Assembly: GCA_035591015.1 (NCBI GenBank)
Contig: JAXIUW010118893.1
Span: forward strand, 1 to 13,520
DNA from: Cephalothrix simula
Taxonomy: Eukaryota; Nemertea; Palaeonemertea; Archinemertea; Cephalotrichidae
Direction: 5' to 3'
DNA length: 13,520 bases
Part shown: positions 1 to 9,300 of the stretch, piece by piece
Position numbering within the stretch: position 1 is the stretch's first letter
Layout of the letters: every line of letters starts with the position of its first letter
Position numbers and translations under genes: made by a program
Notes under the pieces: generated by a model
Told to the model about the DNA's origin: nothing
What the model saw: the letters and a program-made list of their open reading frames with translations, nothing else
Database searches by the model: none

Positions 1-97
1 TTTAGGAATGTGCATTGTTGTGTTAAATGAATTGGCCATTAAATTAATTAGGTTATGATATGCTAAGATGATCGTATGAATAAAGTCATTATAATAA

Positions 98-266
98 CAA
101 AAGGCCTATAGCAACCAAAAAAGGTTTAAAAACACACGAAGCGCATTTGCAACTAGATGTTTTGACAATCGTTGATTAATGGCATTATCCATTAGCTATT
201 GAAACATCAGGTTGCAACTCGTGCGCTTTCGATCTGTAGAAGAAGTTTGCGTTTTGTATCCTTTTG
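98..266. repeat. Foldback (hairpin) element, 169 bp
   Basis: The stretch is an imperfect palindrome. CAAAAGG at 98-104 faces CCTTTTG at 260-266. Inside, GAAGCGCATTTGCAACTAG (about 139-157) faces the complement of CAGGTTGCAACTCGTGCGC (about 209-227). The centre near 180-195 is TAATGG facing CCATTA. This is the form of a degraded MITE. I see no clear target duplication. Confidence 0.55.
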
Positions 267-1041
267 TGCACTAAGATTCAACTTCAGATGCTGCTGCAGT
301 AGGGTCCGATGCTGCAGCCCAGAAAAATAAGATATTTCAAATTTTTTTCAATGGTGATAAAAAGTTGGATATAGATAGAATGTGTGTATAAATTTTAAAG
401 GCTATCGGAAAACATTTGTTTTTTTAACTTAGGCGAGGTTTCGATATTTTAACAGTGGTCCGTACCCAATAAGAATGATCGTTTCGAACCTCTTCAAAAA
501 TATGGTATTTCAAATAAATCTAAATAAACAATACCTCTTCCAGGGGTATTTTTACAAAAAATGTTTATACGTACTCCCACACACAATGATTTGAGTGCAT
601 TTTTGATAGTACATTTTATTAGTTTCGGTGATCTAAACATGCACTAATTGAAAATATAAGCCATATTTTGACAATTTTATTTTGACTAATAAAATATGTA
701 TGTGTAAGATAAAGGTTTGTTGGGGACAAGAAAATAAAATTGGGTTACTTTAAATTCTTTTGTACTACAACTGTATTAGGAAGTGCTAAGGAATTTATTT
801 TAATACACAGAAGGGATGGCTGCATGAAATTTCAATACAAATTATTGACATACCTATGAAGAAGGTACAGTACAATTTATATCATTTCCCAAATTTATGA
901 AAGAAATTAAAAATAGTTTAAAATGTACAAATGAAAATTGATGGATAAATTGTTACATGACTAATAAAAATTTATTTTCTTAATAAGGTTTATTGTCGTT
1001 ATAGAAATTCTTTAATCATGAATGTAAATGATATTGCATAT
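267..1041. other. AT-rich non-coding stretch
   Basis: I see no exon or RNA gene. A short inverted repeat, ACATTTTATTAGT at 611-623 against ACTAATAAAATATGT at 685-699, may be a small MITE remnant. A GC-richer patch at 285-320 repeats GATGCTG twice. The rest is unremarkable AT-rich DNA. Confidence 0.5.
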
Positions 1042-1050
1042 ATGCTTTAG
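1042..1050. repeat. 9-bp target-site duplication, left copy
   Basis: ATGCTTTAG here is repeated exactly at 1658-1666, on either side of the 607-bp palindromic element. This marks its insertion. Confidence 0.75.
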
Positions 1051-1657
1051 TATGGAACACTATCAGGGCAAAAGGTGCAAAAAATAAACAAGAAAAATAA
1101 ATATAAAAACATATAATTCAAAAAAGGTAAAATAAAATTAAATTATAGAAACAAGAAAATCTAAGTCATTTGCGACACTAAATAAAAAATAAATATAATG
1201 AGCTAATGTCACTAACTAAAAAAATTTTTAAAACGGCAAATAAAATAGAATTTAAACAGTGTCTAGATTTGGTAAACTGAATTAGTCCTGAGCATTGTGT
1301 CATTTTTTAATATAAAATCCATATAATAGGTCATGCTCAACACTAATGATAATCTTGAGCTGGAGATTAGTTTTGAGCATGACAACATTTTTTATAGATG
1401 CCATATTGAAAATGCTCAAGACATTTTAAGTCTACCAAATCTAGACAATGTTGAAATTTAATTTTAAAGTCACTAGCGTCATTAAATTGCAGTTAGTGAT
1501 ATAACCTCACTTTTTTATTATTTAGTGTCACAAGCGACTAAGATTTTCTCAATTTTACATATTTTTATTATATTTTGCTAGTGAATTTAATGTTTTATAT
1601 AACTTTATTTATTTTCAGATATAGTTTTCTTGGTTAATTTTACCCTAATGGCGTTCC
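1051..1657. mobile_element. 607-bp long-TIR foldback transposon, non-autonomous
   Basis: Almost the whole element is one palindrome. The outer arm GGAACACTATCAGGG (from 1053) faces CCCTAATGGCGTTCC (ending 1657). GAAAATCTAAGTC at 1155-1167 faces GACTAAGATTTTC at 1536-1548. GTCTAGATTTGGTA at 1261-1274 pairs perfectly with 1433-1446. TCATGCTCAACACTAAT at 1331-1347 pairs 16 of 17 with 1365-1381, leaving a 17-base loop. It has no coding capacity. A 9-bp target duplication and long inverted arms recall Mutator-like foldback elements; that family assignment is inference. Confidence 0.8.
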
Positions 1658-1666
1658 ATGCTTTAG
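1658..1666. repeat. 9-bp target-site duplication, right copy
   Basis: ATGCTTTAG, identical to 1042-1050, directly follows the GTTCC end of the element. Part of the boundary is ambiguous because the left end has an extra TA before GGAAC. Confidence 0.75.
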
Positions 1667-2023
1667 ACTAAGATTTTAAAAATTTTGTGAATAATTTCAG
1701 TTTTCTGCAATCCAAATTTAATTATGTAAAGATAAGTACCGAATTTATATTAGATTTGCATTCGTGAATTTTATAATTATATTTATCCTTTGGAGACTTT
1801 AAACTGTAAAGGACCTACCACATAGTAATGAGACACGCTCCTGACTTCTTTAATTATTCCGACGTTCGTTTTATGTTTAGATTCATATAACTATGATGAG
1901 TTCATTGCACAAGACCAGTTATTCATAAAATGAAACATTTGTTTCTTTCTGCCAAGATGGTTAAAGGTGCTGAACTAGACGTAGGTCATGACGTCATAAA
2001 AAATCCTTCGTCACGGCTTGCGT

Positions 2024-2035
2024 GAGTTCGAGTCT
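2024..2035 (+). promoter_or_regulatory. Pol III box B of the SINE
   Basis: GAGTTCGAGTCT closely follows the box B consensus GGTTCGANTCC and sits in the T loop of the tRNA-like head. Box A upstream (about 1956-1970) looks shortened, so promoter strength is uncertain. Confidence 0.65.
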
Positions 2036-2216
2036 TACCGTTGGCAGATCGCGAGAGGCAGATGCTGGGTGGCCCGGTCAGCGTTAAAAAAGTGGAGCGG
2101 GGACTAGGAACTGCGAAAGCGCCCAAAGAGCCCAGTGCACTTCATATGGGCTTGCAGTGGCCCCCTTCCCTCTGGGATAAAAACCCCGACTCTAGCGGTA
2201 TATAGATGACATTTAA

Positions 2217-2251
2217 TTTTATTTCATTTCACATTTCATTTCATTTCATTT
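2217..2251 (+). repeat. ATTTC tail repeat of the SINE
   Basis: Tandem ATTTC units with one CAC interruption form the 3' tail of the SINE, in the place where many SINEs carry a short repeat matching their LINE partner. Confidence 0.7.
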
Positions 2252-2557
2252 AACTTTGATGAGGCGTATTTCCCATTACTGTGGTAGGTCCTAAACAAGC
2301 GAAGGTCAGTTATATAGCAAATTTCAAGCTAAGCTAAAATTCAAACAATGTAGGGGTTTACAAGGACAAGACCTCTATTAGAGAGCAAAATGGGTTGGCT
2401 TAATTAGCAGAATGGAAAAGAGGAATTCGAGGGGTAATATAAATCAAAATTCAAATTCATAACTGAAATTTTTAATTTTTGATCTAGAATGACAAACAGG
2501 TTGCCCTTCTATGCTGAGAGTCAACCCACTGATATGCAGGATATCTGTCTTAAGGTA

Positions 2558-2808
2558 CAGTACCCTGCAGAGACGAAGATGCCTATGCGGGGTTCGGTAT
2601 TCGGTATTTCGAACTCTGAATTCTGCTTTGTGAAAAAATCTGAATGGGGAATTCCGCTTTCCGCTTTTAGGTGTAAAATCACAAAGTCAACTACAAGGTG
2701 GTAAACAGAAAGCAGAACTGATTACAGAATTTAGCATTTTAGGCGGAAACCGGAATTCCGTACTCTTAGTAATCAGTATTCGGCGATTCATTATTCTGCA
2801 GGGTATTG
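2558..2808. mobile_element. Tc1/mariner-like MITE, 251 bp, TA-flanked
   Basis: CAGTACCCTGCAGA at 2558-2571 is inverted at the right end as TCTGCAGGGTATTG (2795-2808). Each end is flanked by TA (2556-2557 and 2809-2810). Inner symmetry includes GGAATTCCGCTTTCCGC (about 2647-2663) against the complement of GCGGAAACCGGAATTCC (about 2742-2758). TIRs starting CAGT and a TA target are typical of the Tc1/mariner superfamily. The 71-codon frame at 2489-2704 overlaps it and is not a gene. Confidence 0.75.
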
Positions 2809-2810
2809 TA

Positions 2811-3267
2811 TAGTAACTCATGCACATTCGCAAATGTTTCAAAACGATATACTGCAAATCTGCACTAAAATTTATTTTCAGTAAGTAAGAATGAAGTTTT
2901 AAAATATTTGAATAATCTAAGAAGATTTATTCTTTACAAGCTGAATATATTGATTTAAAAATTAATGATTTTAAAAGGGGAAAATCGACAGAACTTAGAA
3001 ATATTTGTTGCATAAGCAAATGGCGTTACCAAGACTACCTTTACCAAGTTCATGTCTCATTATATTAAATATTAATAATTCTGTTAGCAAAAATATAGAA
3101 TCCCATTTAATTTGAAAAGCAAAAATATAGAATCCCATTTAATTTGAAAAGCAATTAATGCAGGATTAAATCAATTAATTTTTAAGCAAATTAAATTAGG
3201 ACAATGTCGATGGAATCCTATAGTGATTGCTTTGAATTTAAATGTTTAATCAGCATTTTTATTTTTA
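2811..3267. other. AT-rich stretch with a 32-bp tandem duplication
   Basis: The only structure I see is a perfect two-copy repeat of 32 bases at 3086-3117 and 3118-3149, beginning AGCAAAAATATAGAATCCC. No further receptor exon is recognisable. Confidence 0.5.
3086..3149. repeat. 32-bp perfect tandem duplication
   Basis: Two identical units start at 3086 and 3118, each opening AGCAAAAATATAG. The identity points to a recent slip or duplication. Confidence 0.9.
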
Positions 3268-3334
3268 CTACCGGTCAGGGTCCCTGACGAATGAGATTTT
3301 AATACCATGCTGCCTCATTTCCTGCAGTTCTTCT
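3268..3334 (-). CDS. Candidate last visible exon, possible stop
   Basis: An AATTTTTCCAG acceptor is followed by one base that completes ATA with the previous exon. The frame then reads EELQEMRQHGIKISFVRD and on to a TAG stop at 3268-3270. The phase fits exactly. An alternative GTAGTA donor overlaps the stop, and using it would end the exon at 3272 and continue the protein. I do not recognise the peptide in IP3R, so it could be a true exon, an alternative end, or chance. Confidence 0.45.
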
Positions 3335-6300
3335 CTGGAAAAATTTATTTAGATTCATATTCTTTATCATTTTTAATATTAAAAATTTATTTTCATATAT
3401 AACTGTTTTTGGTAATAAGCCCAAATTTAAATCCAATAAGGGCTTTTAAGAATACACAAAAGCTGAATGTATTGAAAGACCACCAGAAAGATACATTAAG
3501 CTACTTCTATATACATGTAGTTAATTCGTAAACATTGAACAACATTATTTTGTCAGTATATTATCTATCTCTACAACATGCAAAAATATTTTTGAATTTA
3601 AAAAAATGATCCAAAACGTTTGCACAAAAACATAAAATCTTTTTTGACTTTTTAAATAAATGATTCAAACAAAAAATTGTATTCTTTAAAACATATTACG
3701 CTAACAAACAATTCCACAATAAAAACTTATCATATATCAATTCAAAAAAAAGACAATTAGCTTTTATCTAATTTACAAAAATAATATTAAAAGGTATTAA
3801 ATATATACTTACATTTTTGGTGGGCTTGTTTGAAGTAAACGTCCAACTCTCTCGATATCAATCGTTTTAACATACTCAGCTAGTCTTTTAGCTTCTTCAG
3901 TAAGCTTTTGTATGTATGACCAGACAGAACTAAATAATAATACAAAAGCTATAATTAAATATATATCAAAGACAATGTGTATTTTATTTTTTGAGTACAC
4001 ATAATATCTGTGCTTCCAATTTAATAATAAAAATTCACAATTAAACAATAAATTTTGGTGTATGTTACAATTAAAATTTGTTAAAATTTCATTGCCAGTT
4101 CTACTTTATTTGAAAGTAGAATTATATAGCAGTAAGTCTCGGTACTAAGCTACTATTAATTTGCACATACATTAACTGTATTTAGTCTAAATTCTAACCA
4201 ATAAAACTACCATAATTCATAATTAAGACAATTTTGGCCTCTATAAGCAACATTCAGTCATTAAAGTAAAGATTTCTACAAAGGTTATGTAGTACACTGA
4301 TTCTCTAGATTTCCTAGATTTATATCACGAAAATATTATTTATACCAGTTAATTAAAATGTTGAAACTTAAGTTTGTTTTTTGTTTCATGATTTTGCAAT
4401 TTATATGATAATTAAAATGTTGAAACTTAAGTTTGTTTTTGTTTCATGATTTTGCAATTTATATGATCCTCTTTAGGCCTAGTCAATACAAATTACCTCT
4501 TTTTATTTATGAATTTTAGAGCTCTAAAACTATTCTTATAATAAACTATAATTGCATTCATTTGTAAATTTAATTATAATATTTGTATTAATTAATTCAA
4601 AACGGAATATATACAGTGTGTACTAGAATCATGGGAAAACTTTTGAAATTGCTTTTTTTAACATGATTAAACCCATATTTGTGCTTGTTCTGAGTGTGCG
4701 ATTTCAAAAGTGTAACATAATTTTGATACATATACAAGGTTATAATGTTACACAGACCGATCACAAGGATCATTATCGGTGCATGAAAAATTGTAACACA
4801 TTCCAAGGCAGTCTATCAATCTGAGATGTAAATATAGAGTTTTTACAACATTCTAGACACGATTCTTTGTCAATATAGTAATGAATTGTCAAAATAGTAA
4901 AGAATAAGTAATAAAAAATGATCCCTTTTGTTAGTCACTATAAAATGCATTATTAATTGCATGCATTAAATTTAACTTTTATAAAAATATCATGCAAATC
5001 ATTTAGTGTTTGCAAAATTTGTAATTCAAAAGCAAACTCCTGAAATAAAAGTAGCTGGCAACACAAAAATTTGATAGTCAGCTTGAATATTCTTTAAGAA
5101 ACAAAAAGAATTAAATATAGTGTTTTCGTTTGCGTACAAATGTACCAAGCTTATTCTCGTAAATTCTATTCAACTGTTAATATTAGATTCAAGTATCACA
5201 AAAATTTTAAGAAATAAAAAATTGAAAGAACCATGCGTTACTGTAAAATTATTTAAATCTATTGAAATATGCTATAATAGTCATGATGATAAAAGTCGGA
5301 GTCATTCATAAGTGCAATTAAGCTTTAAAAATCATCATAGGATAGTGTTGAGCAACAAAGTTGCAGCTGATCATTTATTTTTGATGTAACAATTAAAATT
5401 TAAAGAAAAATTCTTTAAAATAGTAGTGTGCGACTTTGCCACTCTTCATGACAGAATCATTCATGAATATACATGTACCGATAATAAAATTTCATAAAAA
5501 GCCTGATCATAAAAGAATAATTTGTACTATTTTGACTAAAACAAAGTTATCCTCAATGATGTGAATTTTTAAAAAATATATAAAGAAATAATAACACAAT
5601 GTAAGTAAAAATGCATACGCCCAGAAATAAATAAAATTTTACTGAGAAAGCTGTCAAAATATGTATTTATCTTAAATATGAGGATAACTTTATACTTAAT
5701 TAATTATAAATTTTTTACTATGAAAATTCGACATAAAATTTTCATTATTATGAGACTGCTACAATTTACAGTTATTTTGTACATTAAGAGGGAAGGTACA
5801 ATTCACAATAACTGTAAATCCTAAGACTGACAAAACAACTCTAAACTTTGAAAACGTTATAACTACGCAATGCTCGTCTCTTACAAGCAGGCAATCATAA
5901 TTTGTAGACTTACTTCTGACCGCTGCATTTAGTTCAAAGGAAGCCATAAAGAAAGGTGTCTCATTATATAATTTAAGCTTAAAAATAATTCTTTCTTTTG
6001 AAATACTTCTCTAAATGTTAAAAAATGGATAGATCCTTTAACAGCTCTATAAATTCCGTCGTAATTTAATAAATAACAAAAGTTAAAATATTGCCTAGAT
6101 TTTTAAAAATCTCCAATCTGGCAACTTGTATGACCTAGCTTCATATAAATGTAAAATTTTTAAAGAGAAACATTTTTATAAAAACTAATCAACAAAATAA
6201 ATTAACTTCATAAAATATGTTTCTAACTGATGCAAAAGGGTTCTTTAATTATAAAATTTTATATGTATTCTGCCTAGCATGATCTAGTCAATATTTATAA

Positions 6301-9300
6301 AAATGATATTTTTTCGATATTTTTTCGATTGCATGAATCTCTTAAAAGTTAGGACGATTAATGAGTAAACCTTACATAACATTAGAGATATCCAATAAGA
6401 CAAAAAATATCATTTTTGTAAAATTGTAAAAGTGTAAAGTGGAAGTATCTAGAAAATGTTTTGAAGTTTATTCTAAAAAATATGTGTATAAAAATAAAAC
6501 TCAACCAAAAACCATATAATTCAGGTTTGAAAGAATAATGCCTGCTCTACTGCCTTCAATTAAAAAAAATTAAGTTAAACCATCAGAACTGGGCAAAATG
6601 TTTGTGTATGAGCCTTATTCGTAACTACATGCTAAAAATCTGTGTGTACTAATTACTTATTAAACTGTGCGTCATAAGAAAAATGAAATATCTTATCTTA
6701 CATGTCATGAGGAAGGTCACCAGCTCCACTTTCTACAACACTTCCGGCTGTTCGCATATAGCACCAAATTAAATAGCGAAGATAAGGTTTCTTTAAATTT
6801 GTCTCTATATGATTATGATTCAGAACCATCAAAACTTCATCAACAGAGAGTATGGTTTGACATAAGGATTCAATAAACCTGTTTTCACCCTAAAAATCAT
6901 AATATCTATAAATAACCAGCATAAATTAATGAATATATAGTTAAAAGTTTCTTAATGCATGATAGATCAACAATTTCCTTTCAATAATCTTATTTAACAA
7001 TTAATTAAATAATCTGGCACCTTGGTATTTGATTTTTCTGCATTTTTTTTATAACCTTTGAACTATGAAGCAAATGATAGAGATAATATAAAAGCTTACC
7101 TCAGCACATGTTGCTAATAGATCAATCAGATTTACCAAGTATTTAAGATGACAGGTTTCACCTTGATATGTTAACAGTTTCTCTCTATCAAACAGATAAT
7201 TATGATCAATTAACAAAATAATGATTGATTACACATTTTATTAATAAAGAAGCCTTTAAAAACCATTACCTCTCTTCCCACGTTTTGTCCAGGACATAAG
7301 CAACTTTTGCGTAATTCTGCATGATATATTTCATAACTAGAGTTTGATTTCGTTTAAGTGCAAGCCCTTGACCTTCCACTTTTGCGATAACATTCAAGAG
7401 GTCAAGAAATTCTGGGGCCTTTTCCTGTTGCTCAGATATCAAAGCGACAATTTTCTGAATTTGTCGGGGCAAAATTTTCAGACATGTGCTCTGATTTCCA
7501 ATAAAAACCTATAATAAAAAGGTATAACGGGCATTGCTTCCTATCTTTTTCCTCCTTAAAAATTCAAAAATTCTATTTTTTATGCTAGAAACAGTTATCT
7601 AATTACATATATTATATCTTGAAAATGATTAGGATTTTACCTCTTTAAGGCAAGCAGCCATGTCACCGAGGGATGTTCCATGCATCTTCAGCAGCATATC
7701 TAATCTATCAAATACTCTTTTCTGAACTAGATTGAAACCACGTGTTAAAAACGTCAGCAACTTTAAAGATTTAGCAAATATCCTATCCATTCCGGGGTAT
7801 CGATCTTTAGTTATGACGTCGTAATCTTGAGACAATATTTCAAACAATACAGATAGTACGTCTGAAAATTGTAAATTTGCATAATAGCAAAAATGTGCAA
7901 TTATACAAGAAATATAATTAATCAAGAGGTTTTAAAGATTTTCTTACCATGAGTAATTAAAATGCTTTGATTCATTGGATGCCGCTCTTCTGGTACTTTT
8001 GGCAAATGACAAAATTCGGTAAATTCATCTAAAATACATTCCATTCTCTCAACCTGCCGCTCGTTCATCTTGATCTTACACATCATTCTCAATATGGGCA
8101 TCTGTCTAGCTACTTCTCTGTGTACTTTGCAAGAATCAGTTGTTATAAGCACTTGTGCCCTTACTCCCATTTTAAAAAGATTTGTTTTGGACGAGTAAAA
8201 TTTTGTTAGCAAGCGGAGGGACATTTGGATCATTTTGTCGTATTTATAATTTGACAGATCCTGCAAGATCAAAAACACATTGGTCAATAGCTTAAAGCAG
8301 AAAAGTTTATATAAATTCCCTAAGAGCTAGCTTAGCTTACCAGAAGGATGGACGTTATTTGATCAGCATCAATGTATGCACTGTTGTCAAACATTTCTTT
8401 CAATTCTTTTGTCATTGACCGCTGTTTTCGTTGGGCTTTTCTAAAAAGGTACATCATGGGAGGAATACATAAAAACAATCTATGATTACCATAATACAAT
8501 TATTTTTATCGTTTTCTAAAAATATTCAGATGATGCAGATGCTAATATTTTTATATCCTAATAATACTCACTTTGATTTATCAAATGAATTAAATGTTTC
8601 ATAAATAGTTGGTAAAAGACAGGCTTGATGCTTTGGCTTATAGCTTGCTGATTGTTCACATTCTTTGAATTTACGAACAAATGCCTGTTTAAAATAAATA
8701 ATAATAAATTCAAGATAAATTTTAGAATAACATAAGTTTACTCCTATACGTATAATACATGCACATGTAATAGGGAAAAATGCTTATGCGTACTTACATC
8801 TAATCTCGTATTGGCTTGATAAGTTAGAAGAAGCTCGAGTACCTCCATAGCCCTACATTTAGCTCCTACTATAGCTTTTGTTTCTGGAGATACATCATAC
8901 CGTAAACCGTTTCGATATTTTACTACTAATTTCATTGAATCTTTTGAAAATCCACCTTTTTTGTTATCATCAGGAAACGGTATATCATGCCGTCCATCAA
9001 TCAAGTTTAACAATGGCTTTAATAATGTTTTCACATCATCAACATCACCATAGTAACCGAATTGGACTAAATAATATAACAACCGAAGCACCTGAAATTA
9101 ATTTTGAATGATAGCGTAGTAATTTTTATATAACGTACTTAATGAAAGCAAACTAATGTAATAAAACTTACCTGCTCAATTAGCATGTTGTGTCCAATTA
9201 AGCTGGCAGTCATACCCTTATTGTTGTCCAAGAATTCAGCAATCCAATCACGGAGAACTGGAAATATGGTCACCAGATCTCGTGGTGCACCCTTTAAAAA

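Larger units (their letters stand above)
1949..2251 (+). mobile_element. tRNA-Leu-like SINE, about 300 bp
   Basis: The head folds like a class II tRNA. CTGCCAA at 1949-1955 pairs perfectly over 7 bp with TTGGCAG at 2041-2047 as an acceptor stem. GATGGTTAAAGGTGCTGAAC resembles a leucine or serine tRNA D region with part of box A lost. GTGAG-TTCGAGT-CTTAC at 2022-2038 is a T arm with a good box B. A GC-rich body of about 165 bases follows, then a tail of ATTTC repeats to 2251. These are the three parts of a tRNA-derived SINE; the GC-rich body is far from the base composition around it. It would depend on a LINE partner for movement. I cannot name the family. Confidence 0.8.
1810..2292. mobile_element. 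Inverted-repeat element (MITE-like) with nested SINE
   Basis: AGGACCTACCACATAGTAATG at its left end is inverted at the right end (2274-2292) as CATTACTGTGGTAGGTCCT, differing by a two-base gap. Weaker symmetry continues inward for about 25 bases (ACACGCTC against the complement of GAGGCGTA). Without the SINE it would be about 180 bp. No sure target duplication is visible. Confidence 0.55.
3930..6701 (-). other. Long intron of the IP3R-like gene
   Basis: This 2.8-kb AT-rich stretch separates two in-phase exons. It holds a 59-bp tandem duplication (4350-4466), a small perfect hairpin at 4099-4121 (TTCTACTTT with AAAGTAGAA), and two short inverted-repeat elements (5543-5691 and 6295-6421). Open frames of about 60 to 70 codons on both strands show no family resemblance and no matching splice phase. 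Confidence 0.75.

Noticed and set aside
1949-2047. A true tRNA-Leu gene
   Set aside because: The acceptor stem and T arm are good, but the D region is shortened, the anticodon arm does not fold clearly, and a SINE body with an ATTTC tail follows.
2489-2704. 71-codon open frame on the plus strand
   Set aside because: It runs from unique sequence into the TA-flanked MITE, and the peptide matches nothing I know.
4597-4806. 69-codon open frame, minus strand, and a TACAGTGTGTACTAG start like a mariner end
   Set aside because: No matching inverted end was found nearby and the peptide shows no transposase feature; it also lies in an intron without usable phase.
5120-5311. 63-codon open frame, plus strand
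   Set aside because: AT-rich composition and no family resemblance; it lies in an intron of the opposite strand.
5759-5947. 62-codon open frame, minus strand, with an internal GTAAGT
   Set aside because: There is no acceptor before it and it is not needed for phase between 6702 and 3929; probably chance.
6667-6876. 69-codon open frame, plus strand
   Set aside because: It is the antisense shadow of the receptor exon 6702-6889.
8878-9111. 77-codon open frame, plus strand
   Set aside because: It is the antisense shadow of the receptor exon 8798-9091.
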